Of a DNA stretch of 25,898 nucleotides, positions 13,977 through 20,896 are shown in pieces. The translations under genes and the position numbers were made by a program. The stretch is taken from NCBI GenBank assembly GCA_035264885.1, contig DATFPK010000074.1:1-25898 (forward strand), written 5' to 3'. The notes under the pieces were generated by a model. It had not been told where the DNA came from. It made no database searches and saw only the letters and a list, made by a program, of their open reading frames with translations. This DNA is from DATFPK01 sp035264885. Its GTDB lineage: Bacteria > Actinomycetota > Thermoleophilia > Solirubrobacterales > 70-9. The number at the start of each line of letters is the position of its first letter. The first letter of the stretch is position 1.

Positions 13977-14414
13977 ATGGACGCCGTGGATCAGCGAATT
14001 CTTTCGCTCCTGATGGAGGACGGGCGGCGCACCTACGAGGACATCGGCGGGGAGGTGAGCCTGTCGCCGCCGTCCGTGAAGAGGCGGATCGACCGGCTAC
14101 GGGAGAGCGGGGCGCTGGAGGGGTTCACCGCGGTGGTCGACCACTCGGCGCTTGGATGGGACACGGAGGCGCTGATCGAGCTGTTCTACGAGCCGGGGAC
14201 GCTGCTCGACCGGGTGGCGGCGACGCTGCACGAGCACCCGGAGGTGGTGGAGGCGTGGAGCGTCACGGGGGAGGCGGATGCGATCGCGCGCGTGCGGACG
14301 CGGGACAACGCCGACCTGGAGCGGCTGATCATCGACCTCCAGCGCAACGGGCTGGTCGAGCGGACGCGGTCGCAGGTCGTGCTGTCGCGGCTGGTGGCCC
14401 GGACGCCGGCGTGA
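13977..14414 (+). CDS. Lrp/AsnC-family transcriptional regulator
   Basis: This 145-residue regulator has an N-terminal AsnC-type helix-turn-helix (MDAVDQRILSLLMEDGRRTY, then EDIGGEVSLSPPSVKRRIDR), followed by the linking strand GALEGFTAVVDH. The C-terminal RAM/ActR-like ligand-binding domain includes VVEAWSVTGEADAIARVRT and NADLERLIIDLQ. Lrp proteins form dimers to octamers and usually sense amino acids. It is divergent from the DUF6421-SDR-threonine aldolase operon with only 76 bases between starts, so it very likely controls that operon in response to an amino acid or related metabolite. The ATG is chosen over an upstream one because it begins the conserved D-x-x-D-x-x-I-L motif. Confidence 0.95.
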   Translation: MDAVDQRILSLLMEDGRRTYEDIGGEVSLSPPSVKRRIDRLRESGALEGFTAVVDHSALGWDTEALIELFYEPGTLLDRVAATLHEHPEVVEAWSVTGEADAIARVRTRDNADLERLIIDLQRNGLVERTRSQVVLSRLVARTPA

Positions 14415-14478
14415 AGAGGCCCGGTGCCGGCCCGGATACGCCGGCTACGAGGTCGAAAGGCTGGGCGGCATCCCCCTC

Positions 14479-14484
14479 TAAACT
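14479..14484 (+). promoter_or_regulatory. -10 element for tRNA-Tyr
   Basis: TAAACT lies 15 bases before the first base of the tRNA, a usual distance for a tRNA promoter. The -35 is not convincing. Confidence 0.45.
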
Positions 14485-14498
14485 CACCGTCCACTCCA

Positions 14499-14581
14499 GG
14501 GGGAGCGCCGGAGCTGGAGAGCCGGGCTGGCCTGTAAAGTCAGTGGCACTGCCTGAGTGAGTTCGATTCTCACCTCCCCCA
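14499..14581 (+). tRNA. tRNA-Tyr(GTA)
   Basis: An 83-base class II tRNA. The acceptor arms GGGGGAG and CTCCCCC pair fully, the D stem is CCGG/CCGG, and the anticodon arm is CTGGC-CTGTAAA-GTCAG with anticodon GTA at 14534-14536. A long variable arm precedes the T arm GTGAG-TTCGATT-CTCAC. The discriminator is A and CCA is not encoded. Confidence 0.94.
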
Positions 14582-14586
14582 CTCGA

Positions 14587-14607
14587 AGCCGCGGACCGCG
14601 GCTTTTT
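14587..14607 (+). terminator. Intrinsic terminator after tRNA-Tyr
   Basis: AGCCGCG, loop GAC, CGCGGCT, followed by a run of five T. It lies five bases after the tRNA. On the other strand it stands just past the sigma factor stop but lacks a T-run in that direction. Confidence 0.85.
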
Positions 14608-14621
14608 CTATGCCCTGAGAC

Positions 14622-15761
14622 TTATCCCGCTTCGCGCAGGACCTGCGCCTCGGGCAGGCGCTTCATCTTTTTGAGCGTGTTGTTTTCGATCTGGCGGATG
14701 CGCTCGCGGGTCACGCCGAACGCCCGGCCGACCTCCTCGAGCGTCAGCGGCTCCATGCCGGAGAGCCCGTAGCGCAGCTCGATGACCTGCCGCTCCCGTT
14801 CGGGTAGCGCGTCGAGGGCGTTGCGCACCCCCTCCTTCTGGAGGTGCTCGCTCGCCTCTTCGAACGGCTCGCTCACCCCGTCATCGGCGACGAAGTCGCC
14901 GAGCTCGGACTCGTCCTCGTCGCCCACCGGCTTCTCGAGCGAGACGGGCAGCTGGGCGACGCGAAGGATGTCGCGCACGTCGCGGACGGTGCAGCGCAGC
15001 TCCTCGGCGATCTCCGCCGGCCCCGGCTCCCGCCCCAGCCGCTGGACGAGCTGGCGCTCGACGTGCGTCACCCGATTCAGCTTCTCGACCATGTGGACCG
15101 GGATCCGGATCGTCCTCGCCTTGTCGGCGATCGCCCTGGTCACCGCCTGCCTGATCCACCAGGTCGCGTACGTCGAGAACTTGTAGCCGCGCCGGTAGTC
15201 GAACTTCTCCACCGCCCGGATCAGCCCCAGCGAGCCCTCCTGGATCAAATCGAGGAAGCTGAGGCCGCGACCCAGGTAGCCCTTGGCGATCGACACGACG
15301 AGCCGCAGGTTCGCCTCGACCATCTGCCGCTTGGCGCGCATGTCCCCGCGCTCGATCCGCTTCGCCAGGCTCACCTCCTGCCCGGCGGTCAGCAGGTCGA
15401 CCCGGCCGATCGCCCGCAGGTAGAGCCGCAGCGAGTCGAGGCTCGGCTCGACCGTCAGGTCGAGCTCGGGCTTCTTGGCGGCCGTCCCGTTCTCGGAGCT
15501 CTTCTGCTCCTTGTAGGCGCTGACCCCGTTCGCGGCGATGACGTCGACGCCGTGCTCGATCAGGTAGGTGTGGAGCGCCGACACCTGCTCCTTCGTGATC
15601 TCGACCTCCTCGAGGGTCGCGGCGATGTCCTCGAAGGTCAGGTACCCCTTCTCCTGCCCCTTGGCGACCAGGCCCTGCAGCTCTTCCTGGTCAGCGAAAG
15701 GGTGGTCCTCGCGGGAATGCTCGAGGGCTTTCGGCACGGCCTGGAGCTGTTCGATACGCAC
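14622..15761 (-). CDS. rpoD: Primary RNA polymerase sigma factor (group 1, sigma-70/SigA type)
   Basis: This 379-residue protein directs RNA polymerase to housekeeping promoters. Region 1.1 is present (about residues 20-85, HPFADQEELQGLVAKGQEKG). Region 1.2 has SLRLYLRAIGRVDLLTAGQE. Region 2 has ANLRLVVSIAKGYLGRGLSF, LDLIQEGSLGLIRAVEKFDY and the -10-binding KFSTYATWWIRQAVTRAI. Region 3 includes RIPVHMVEKLNR, and region 4 ends with LTLEEVGRAFGVTRERIRQI. A TATACT -10 element (minus strand, 15820-15825) excludes the upstream ATG at 15881. I chose GTG at 15759-15761; GGGGAG abuts it too closely to be a normal binding site, so the start is uncertain by a few codons. The gene converges on tRNA-Tyr. 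Confidence 0.96.
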   Translation of the reverse strand: MRIEQLQAVPKALEHSREDHPFADQEELQGLVAKGQEKGYLTFEDIAATLEEVEITKEQVSALHTYLIEHGVDVIAANGVSAYKEQKSSENGTAAKKPELDLTVEPSLDSLRLYLRAIGRVDLLTAGQEVSLAKRIERGDMRAKRQMVEANLRLVVSIAKGYLGRGLSFLDLIQEGSLGLIRAVEKFDYRRGYKFSTYATWWIRQAVTRAIADKARTIRIPVHMVEKLNRVTHVERQLVQRLGREPGPAEIAEELRCTVRDVRDILRVAQLPVSLEKPVGDEDESELGDFVADDGVSEPFEEASEHLQKEGVRNALDALPERERQVIELRYGLSGMEPLTLEEVGRAFGVTRERIRQIENNTLKKMKRLPEAQVLREAG

Positions 15762-15819
15762 CTCCCCGGTGTCACCGTCCCGCCTGCCCGGCAGTCCGGT
15801 CGTCAGCTTTCCGCCGCTC

Positions 15820-15825
15820 AGTATA
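15820..15825 (-). promoter_or_regulatory. -10 element of the sigma factor gene
   Basis: TATACT on the minus strand, about 59 bases before the proposed start codon. No strong -35 was found. The 178-base gap between this gene and the next holds this element and the -10 of the GTP cyclohydrolase gene. Confidence 0.5.
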
Positions 15826-15924
15826 GGGACGAAACGCGACGCATACCCAAACGCAAATCCTTCAAACCAACTCCATAACAATGGGCCGAAAGCGGTCTGA
15901 GGCCAGCCGGACCCAGCCGTCGCC

Positions 15925-15930
15925 TACCCT
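15925..15930 (+). promoter_or_regulatory. -10 element of the GTP cyclohydrolase gene
   Basis: TACCCT, the same hexamer as at the DUF6421 operon promoter, nine bases before the GTG at 15940. This suggests a near-leaderless mRNA. No clear -35. Confidence 0.4.
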
Positions 15931-15939
15931 TGTCGGTCA

Positions 15940-16947
15940 GTGGCTCCCCGGACCGCCCCCCTCCCCACGATCACGCAGGACGTCCAGTCGGGGCGGCCTG
16001 CCACCGAGGTCAGCCTCTCCCGGGTCGGCGTCACCGGCGTTGAAAAGGTCATCCGCGTCCAGAGCGAGGCCGGCGAGCACCTCTACCTCGCCGAGCTCGA
16101 ATGCTTCGTCGACCTCAACCCGCAGCAGGCCGGCGTCCACATGTCCCGCTTCGAGGAGGTCGTCGGGGAGGCGATCGACAGCGTGGTCCTCGGCGAGTCT
16201 TCGTTCCGCGCCGAGACCCTGGCCGCCCACATCGCGGAGCAGGTCCGCGAGAGCCAGCAGGGCTTCCGCGCCGAGGTCTCCGTCACCGCCCACTATCCCG
16301 AGACCGTCACCACTCCGGAATCGGGTCAGCGGACGCAGGAGTTGTACACCCTGCTCGGCACCGCTGTCTGCTCGGAACGCGGCACCCGAACCCTGACCGG
16401 CGTCCAGGCCCAGGGCATGACCGCGTGCCCCTGCGCCCAGGGCATGGTCGCCGAGGTCGCCCGAGACCGGCTCGCCGCGCAGGGCTTCGACGAGGAGCAG
16501 ATCGACCTCGCCCTCGCCGCCGTCCCCGTCGCCACCCATAACCAGCGCGGCATCGGCACGCTCTGGGTCGGGTGCCCCGAGGGCAACGCCATCGACGTCG
16601 ACGCCCGCGACCTGCTGCGGATCGTCGAGAGCTCGATGAGCTCGGAGATCTACGAGCTGATGAAGCGGCCCGACGAGCTCGCGGTCGTCGCCAAGGCCCA
16701 CGCCAACCCGCGATTCGTCGAGGACTGCGTGCGCGAGATGATCCGGCAGGTCGCCGCCTCCTTCGGCGAAATGGACGAGAACGCCTTCGTCATGGCGCGG
16801 CAGGAGAATCTCGAAACGATCCACCGCCACAACGTCGTGGCGGAGCGCCACGGGCTCCTCGGCGACCTCCTCGGCGAGCTCGAGACCGGCGAGCACCAGC
16901 TCCACCACGTCTCGATGCGCGAGTGGCTCGAGGCGCCGCGCCCCTGA
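15940..16947 (+). CDS. GTP cyclohydrolase, FolE2/MptA family (archaeal-like)
   Basis: The family converts GTP to 7,8-dihydroneopterin triphosphate (FolE2, bacteria) or its 2',3'-cyclic phosphate (MptA, archaea), the first step of folate or pterin synthesis. The 335-residue product contains SLSRVGVTGVEKVIRV, FVDLNPQQAGVHMSRFEEVV, ALAAVPVATHNQRGIGTL and the core GMTACPCAQGM with C163, the probable metal ligand/catalytic Cys, and C165. From memory, the GMTACPCAQ form and the SRVGVTGV opening are closer to archaeal MptA than to typical bacterial FolE2, and the length is above typical FolE2. GTG at 15940 is preferred because a -10 box precedes it and the conserved region starts soon after. It converges on pgsA with a six-base gap. 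No other folate gene is nearby. Confidence 0.9.
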   Translation: MAPRTAPLPTITQDVQSGRPATEVSLSRVGVTGVEKVIRVQSEAGEHLYLAELECFVDLNPQQAGVHMSRFEEVVGEAIDSVVLGESSFRAETLAAHIAEQVRESQQGFRAEVSVTAHYPETVTTPESGQRTQELYTLLGTAVCSERGTRTLTGVQAQGMTACPCAQGMVAEVARDRLAAQGFDEEQIDLALAAVPVATHNQRGIGTLWVGCPEGNAIDVDARDLLRIVESSMSSEIYELMKRPDELAVVAKAHANPRFVEDCVREMIRQVAASFGEMDENAFVMARQENLETIHRHNVVAERHGLLGDLLGELETGEHQLHHVSMREWLEAPRP

Positions 16948-16953
16948 GCCCGC

Positions 16954-17529
16954 TCAGGCCCGCTCCGCCCCCGTCCCGCGCGATCGCTCCGCCGCGGAAT
17001 CGGAAGACATGTGGCGGTGCAGGCCGAAGAAGTAGTCGGCCCCGCTGATCACGGTGGCGGCGACCGCCGAATAGACGAGCAGGTCGACCCACAGGGGCGA
17101 GGGGTCGATCGCGATCAGCGCGAAGACCGCGGCGATCTGGAGCACCGTCTTCACCTTGCCCAGCCAGCTCGCCGAGATCACGACCCCGCGATCGACCGCC
17201 ACGGCGCGCAGCGCCGTCACCGCGAACTCCCGGGCGATGATCACCATCGCCACCCAGGCCGCCAGCCGGTTGAGCGACACCAGCGAGACGAGCGCCGCGG
17301 TGATCAGCAGCTTGTCGGCGATCGGGTCCATCAGCTTGCCGAAGTTGGTGATCGACCCCCGGGCGCGGGCGATGTAGCCGTCGAGCCCGTCGGTCAGCGC
17401 CGCCAGCGCGAACACCAGCGCCGCGAGCTTGTCGCCGTTCGGCGTCTCGTCGAGGAGCGCCACCACCACGACCGGCACCGCGACGATCCGCAGGACCGTC
17501 AGCACGTTGGGCAGGTTCAGCGGGAACAC
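16954..17529 (-). CDS. pgsA: CDP-diacylglycerol-glycerol-3-phosphate 3-phosphatidyltransferase
   Basis: PgsA makes phosphatidylglycerol phosphate from CDP-diacylglycerol and glycerol 3-phosphate in the inner membrane. The 191-residue protein opens VFPLNLPNVLTVLRIVAVPV, the usual PgsA start. It contains the CDP-alcohol phosphotransferase motif D-G-x2-A-R-x8-G-x3-D-x3-D within the block that begins LTDGLDGYIARARGS and ends GKLMDPIADK. Several hydrophobic spans follow (ITAALVSLVSLNRLAAWVAM and VLQIAAVFALIAID among them). GTG at 17527-17529 is the only sensible start; the frame stays open further upstream, but that part is antisense to the malic enzyme gene. No ribosome binding site is visible. 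Divergent from the malic enzyme gene. Confidence 0.94.
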   Translation of the reverse strand: MFPLNLPNVLTVLRIVAVPVVVVALLDETPNGDKLAALVFALAALTDGLDGYIARARGSITNFGKLMDPIADKLLITAALVSLVSLNRLAAWVAMVIIAREFAVTALRAVAVDRGVVISASWLGKVKTVLQIAAVFALIAIDPSPLWVDLLVYSAVAATVISGADYFFGLHRHMSSDSAAERSRGTGAERA

Positions 17530-17563
17530 GGGAGAGGCGACGGGAACACGGCGGCCACAAGTA

Positions 17564-17592
17564 TGGACCGCTTCGGCGCGCCGGAGTAGGTT
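17564..17592 (+). promoter_or_regulatory. Promoter of the malic enzyme gene
   Basis: TGGACC (17564-17569), a 17-base spacer and TAGGTT (17587-17592), ending six bases before the GTG at 17599. The mRNA would be leaderless. Confidence 0.5.
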
Positions 17593-17598
17593 CCCGCC

Positions 17599-18933
17599 GT
17601 GCCCGTCGACTACGTCTACCGGATCGACCAGCCGCACGTCTCCGGTCAGCTCGCCCAGGTCTGCGGCACGATCGCCGAGGGGAAAGGCCTGATCGGCGAC
17701 ATCGAAACAGTCACGATCGGGCGCGAGCGCTCGATCCGCGAAGTCAACGTCGAGTGCCGCGACCACGAGCAGGCGGAGCGCCTCGCCGGCCTCCTCCAGG
17801 AGCTCGAGGACGTCCGCCTGATCACCTACTTCGACCGCGCCCTCAGCCGCCACACCGGCGGCAAGCTGCGGATCGACGGCACCCTCCAGATGCGCTCCCT
17901 CCAGGACATGCGCGACGTCTACACCCCGGGCGTCGCCCGCGTCTGCAGCGCGATCGCCGACGACCCTTCGCAGGCCAGCCGCCTGACGATGATCGGCCGC
18001 ACCGTCGCGATCTGCACCAACGGCACTCGCGTCCTCGGCCTAGGCGACATCGGCGCCGTGGCCTCGATGCCGGTAATGGAGGGCAAGGCCCTGTTCCATC
18101 GCCAGATGTCCGGCATCTCGGCGATGCCGATTCTGATCGACACCCACGACATCGACGAGTTCGTCACCACCGTCCTGCGGATCGCCCCCGGCTTCGGCGC
18201 GATCCACCTCGAAGACATCAGGGCCCCTGACTGCTTCGAGATCGAGGCCCGTCTCATCGAGGCCCTCGACATCCCGGTGATGCACGACGACGTCCACGGG
18301 ACCGCCGTCGCCGCGCTCGCCGCCGTCCTCGGCGCCGCGACGCTCGCCGGCTTCAGGCTGGAGGATGCGACGGTCGGCCAGCTCGGCCTCGGCGCCGCCG
18401 GCCTCGGCATCGCCAGCCTCATGGTCGCCGCCGGTGCCCGCCGGGTCATCGCCTCCGATCCCTCCGAGGACGCCCAGGCCAGAGCCCGCGAGGCAGGGAT
18501 CGAGATCGTCCCGTTCGAGCAGGGGATGGCGGACGCCGACGTCATCATCGCGACGACCGGCAGACCCAACCTGATCGAGCCGGAGATGGTCCGCCGGGGT
18601 CAGGTGATCCTCGCCCTGACCAACCCCGACCCCGAGATCCACCCCCGCGACGCCGAGCGCGCCGGGGCCGCCTTCGCCGCCGACGGCGCCGCCGTCAACA
18701 ACGTCCTCGGCTTCCCCGGCATCTTCCGCGGCGCGCTCTCGGCCGGGGCCGCCTCGATCACGACCGGCATGAAGCTGGCCGCGGCGCGGGCGATCGCCGA
18801 GGAGACCGAAGCCAGCGAGCTGATTCCCGACCCGCTGGATCCGGGTGTCCACGAGCGGGTCGCCGAAGCGGTCGCGCGAGCCGCCCGCGACGAGGGCCAG
18901 GCCCGGCCCGACCGGACGCCCGCCGGCCTCTAG
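17599..18933 (+). CDS. NAD(P)-dependent malic enzyme with N-terminal ACT domain
   Basis: Malic enzyme oxidatively decarboxylates malate to pyruvate. The 444-residue protein starts with an ACT-like regulatory domain (about residues 1-80, VDYVYRIDQPHVSGQLAQVC), which in relatives may bind an amino acid. The catalytic part has YTPGVARVC (Y108, general acid), VLGLGDIGAVASMPVMEGKA (K163), the metal-binding LEDI block (E205, D206) and HDD (D230, D231), the Rossmann motif GLGAAGLG at 263-270, ATTGRPNLIEPEM and NNVLGFPGIFRGAL. The usual HDDQHGT segment reads HDDVHGT. GTG at 17599 follows a TAGGTT -10 box and matches the start of the ACT domain. Whether it uses NAD or NADP is not clear. Confidence 0.94.
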   Translation: MPVDYVYRIDQPHVSGQLAQVCGTIAEGKGLIGDIETVTIGRERSIREVNVECRDHEQAERLAGLLQELEDVRLITYFDRALSRHTGGKLRIDGTLQMRSLQDMRDVYTPGVARVCSAIADDPSQASRLTMIGRTVAICTNGTRVLGLGDIGAVASMPVMEGKALFHRQMSGISAMPILIDTHDIDEFVTTVLRIAPGFGAIHLEDIRAPDCFEIEARLIEALDIPVMHDDVHGTAVAALAAVLGAATLAGFRLEDATVGQLGLGAAGLGIASLMVAAGARRVIASDPSEDAQARAREAGIEIVPFEQGMADADVIIATTGRPNLIEPEMVRRGQVILALTNPDPEIHPRDAERAGAAFAADGAAVNNVLGFPGIFRGALSAGAASITTGMKLAAARAIAEETEASELIPDPLDPGVHERVAEAVARAARDEGQARPDRTPAGL

Positions 18934-18958
18934 GCCGCCCGGCCCTCGCCCCTGCCGG

Positions 18959-19420
18959 TCAGGGCTCGACGACCTCGATCGTTCCCTTCATGTCCGGGTG
19001 GATCTCGCAGATGTAGGCAAAGGTCCCCGCCGCCTTGAAGGTGGCGTTGCCCCGCTTGCCCTCGGCGATGTCGCCCGTGTCGAAGCTGCCGTCCTCGGCG
19101 GTCGCGGTGTGGGTGGCCGAGTCCTCGTTGGCCCAGTTGACCTTGCCGTCGACCTGCACCGTGACGGTCGCGGGCTTGAAGGTGAAGTCGGAGATCTCCA
19201 CCTTCACGGCCTTCGGAGCCTCGCCGCTCGGCGCCGTGGTCTCCTCCGTGGTCGTCTCGGTCTCGGTCTTCTCGGCCGAGCCGGAGTAGGCCCCGCCTCC
19301 GGAGGCGCCGCCCGAGTCGCCGTCGTCGTCGTCGCCGCCGCAGGCCGCCATCCCGAGTCCGAGGGCGAGGAGGACGGGCACCAGCGCGAGTGCCGGCGCC
19401 CGCTTGAAGATCTCTCTCAT
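18959..19420 (-). CDS. Cupredoxin-domain lipoprotein
   Basis: This 153-residue protein is a membrane-anchored blue-copper protein. It has a lipoprotein signal peptide ending in the lipobox GMAAC (lipidated C27), then a low-complexity linker of Asp, Gly, Ser, Thr and Glu (about residues 28-68), and a plastocyanin/amicyanin-type domain. The type 1 copper ligands are all visible: H104 in SATHTAT, then C138, H141 and M144 in YICEIHPDMKG. It probably carries electrons outside the cytoplasmic membrane. GGAAGG before the ATG supports the start. The gene diverges from the uracil-DNA glycosylase gene; the partner redox protein is not in this window. Confidence 0.93.
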   Translation of the reverse strand: MREIFKRAPALALVPVLLALGLGMAACGGDDDDGDSGGASGGGAYSGSAEKTETETTTEETTAPSGEAPKAVKVEISDFTFKPATVTVQVDGKVNWANEDSATHTATAEDGSFDTGDIAEGKRGNATFKAAGTFAYICEIHPDMKGTIEVVEP

Positions 19421-19489
19421 TCCGTTGCCTTCCCGTTCGTTTGTCTGCTGTCTTACCACGACGACGCGGGACTGGGTGATCATCCGGTG

Positions 19490-20212
19490 ATGTCCGCCGC
19501 CGAGAGCGCCACCCGGCTGGCCGCCCTGGCAGGCCGGATCCACCGCTGCCGCCGCTGTCCGCGGCTGGTGGCCTGGCGCGAGGCTGTCGCCGCCGACCCG
19601 CCGCGGCGCCACGCCGGCGAGACCTATTGGGGCCGGCCGGTCGAGGGCTTCGGCGACCCCGCCGCCCGCGTGGTCGTGCTCGGGCTCGCACCCGCCGCCA
19701 ACGGCGCCAACCGGACCGGCCGCGTTTTCACCGGGGATCGATCCGGCGACTTCCTCTTCGCCTCGCTCCACCGCACGGGCTTCGCCAACCAGCCTCGTTC
19801 GGAGCGCCGGGACGACGGCCTCCGGCTGCGCGACGCCTTCGTCACGGCGGTGAACCGCTGTCCGCCGCCGGCCAACCGGCCGACGCCGGCGGAGCGGGAC
19901 AACTGCCTGCCGTACGCCGTGGGCGAGCTCGAGCTGCTGGAGCGGGCGGTGGTGATCATCGCCCTCGGCAGCTACGCCTGGGACGGTGCGCTGCGGGCGG
20001 CGCGAGCCCTGGGCGAACCGGTGCCGCGACCCAAGCCCCCGTTTGCCCACGGGGCCGAGTCGCCGCTCGGGCGCTGGACCGTCCTCGGCTGCTTTCACCC
20101 CAGCCAGCAGAACACGTTCACCGGCAAGCTCACCCCGGAGATGATCGACGCGATCTTCACCCGCGCCCGGGAGCTCGTCCGCGCCGGCGGCAGACCCGGG
20201 CGCGGTCAATAG
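19490..20212 (+). CDS. Uracil-DNA glycosylase, family 5 (UdgB)
   Basis: Family 5 enzymes remove uracil and some other deaminated bases from DNA, starting base-excision repair; they are common in actinobacteria and thermophiles. The 240-residue protein has the four Fe-S cysteines expected for the cluster (C20, C23, C124, C139). It also has motif A, VVVLGLAPAANGANRTGRVF with TGDRSGDFLF and GFAN, and motif B, CFHPSQQNTFTGKL near residue 201. Motif A lacks the usual polar catalytic residue, as is typical of family 5. The start is ATG at 19490, or the overlapping GTG three bases earlier; no clear binding site helps decide. The thioesterase gene follows ten bases after the stop. Confidence 0.94.
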   Translation: MSAAESATRLAALAGRIHRCRRCPRLVAWREAVAADPPRRHAGETYWGRPVEGFGDPAARVVVLGLAPAANGANRTGRVFTGDRSGDFLFASLHRTGFANQPRSERRDDGLRLRDAFVTAVNRCPPPANRPTPAERDNCLPYAVGELELLERAVVIIALGSYAWDGALRAARALGEPVPRPKPPFAHGAESPLGRWTVLGCFHPSQQNTFTGKLTPEMIDAIFTRARELVRAGGRPGRGQ

Positions 20213-20222
20213 CATCGCGGCC

Positions 20223-20717
20223 GTGAGCGAGGCGACAGCCAAGCCCGCCGCCCAGTCCGCCTCGATCCTCGTCCGCTGGATGGGCATCGGCGACGCGAAC
20301 TCGGTCGGCTACGTGCACGGAGGCGTCGTCATGCGGCTCTGCGACGAGGCCGCGGGGATCGCCGCGATCCGCCACTGCGGCGGCCGGGTCGTAACCGCCG
20401 GCATGGACCGGATGACCTTCCTGACCCGGGTCGAGATCGGCGAGCTGCTGACCTGCCGCGCGCAGGTCAACGCCGTCTGGCGGACGTCGATGGAGGTCGG
20501 CGTACGGGTCGAGGCCGAGAATGCACGGACCGGTGAGGTCCGCCACACCTCGACCGCCTACCTGACGATGGTCGCCGTCGACGAGGACGGCCGCCCGACG
20601 CCGGTGCCGCCGCTGGATGCCGCCGACGAGACCGAGCAGCGCCGCCGGCGCGAGGCAGAGCTGCGCCGCGAGAACCGGCTGGCCGAGCGCGACCAGATCC
20701 TCAGCGGCCGCCGCTGA
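20223..20717 (+). CDS. Hotdog-fold acyl-CoA thioesterase
   Basis: This 164-residue protein belongs to the BACH/YciA-type hotdog thioesterases, which hydrolyse acyl-CoA esters. The signature is DANSVGYVHGGVVMRLCDEA, with the conserved D, HGG and DE residues, then VVTAGMDRMTFLTRVEIGEL and the strand TSMEVGVRVEAENARTGEVR. The C-terminal 25 residues are highly charged and helical. It starts at GTG, ten bases after the uracil-DNA glycosylase stop. A TAGCAT box seven bases before the GTG could drive a leaderless transcript from inside the end of the upstream gene; no ribosome binding site is present. The acyl chain is unknown. Confidence 0.9.
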   Translation: MSEATAKPAAQSASILVRWMGIGDANSVGYVHGGVVMRLCDEAAGIAAIRHCGGRVVTAGMDRMTFLTRVEIGELLTCRAQVNAVWRTSMEVGVRVEAENARTGEVRHTSTAYLTMVAVDEDGRPTPVPPLDAADETEQRRRREAELRRENRLAERDQILSGRR

Positions 20718-20775
20718 CCGCGCCCTACACCAGCGGGGCCGGGGCGACGGAACGGGTCGACACCGCGTCCCTTCC

Positions 20776-20781
20776 TACAAT
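20776..20781 (+). promoter_or_regulatory. -10 element for tRNA-Thr(CGT)
   Basis: TACAAT lies 11 bases before the tRNA 5' end. TCGACA at 20757-20762 resembles a -35, but the spacing is only 13 bases. Confidence 0.5.
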
Positions 20782-20792
20782 GGCCCCGACCC

Positions 20793-20865
20793 GCCGGCGT
20801 AGCTCAGTTGGTAGAGCACTTCACTCGTAATGAAGGGGTCAGCGGTTCAAGTCCGCTCGCCGGCT
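20793..20865 (+). tRNA. tRNA-Thr(CGT)
   Basis: A 73-base tRNA with acceptor arms GCCGGCG and CGCCGGC, D arm GCTC-AGTTGGTA-GAGC, anticodon arm CTTCA-CTCGTAA-TGAAG with anticodon CGT, and T arm AGCGG-TTCAAGT-CCGCT. The discriminator is T and CCA is not encoded. Confidence 0.96.
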
Positions 20866-20896
20866 TCCCCCGCGTCCGCGAACCTCGCGGCCGCGC

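Noticed and set aside
19421..20287. Upstream extension of the cupredoxin frame
   Set aside because: It runs antisense through the uracil-DNA glycosylase gene. The signal peptide and ribosome binding site fix the start at 19420.
20757..20781. Full -35/-10 promoter for tRNA-Thr(CGT)
   Set aside because: TACAAT is good, but TCGACA is only 13 bases upstream, too close for a normal promoter, so only the -10 was annotated.
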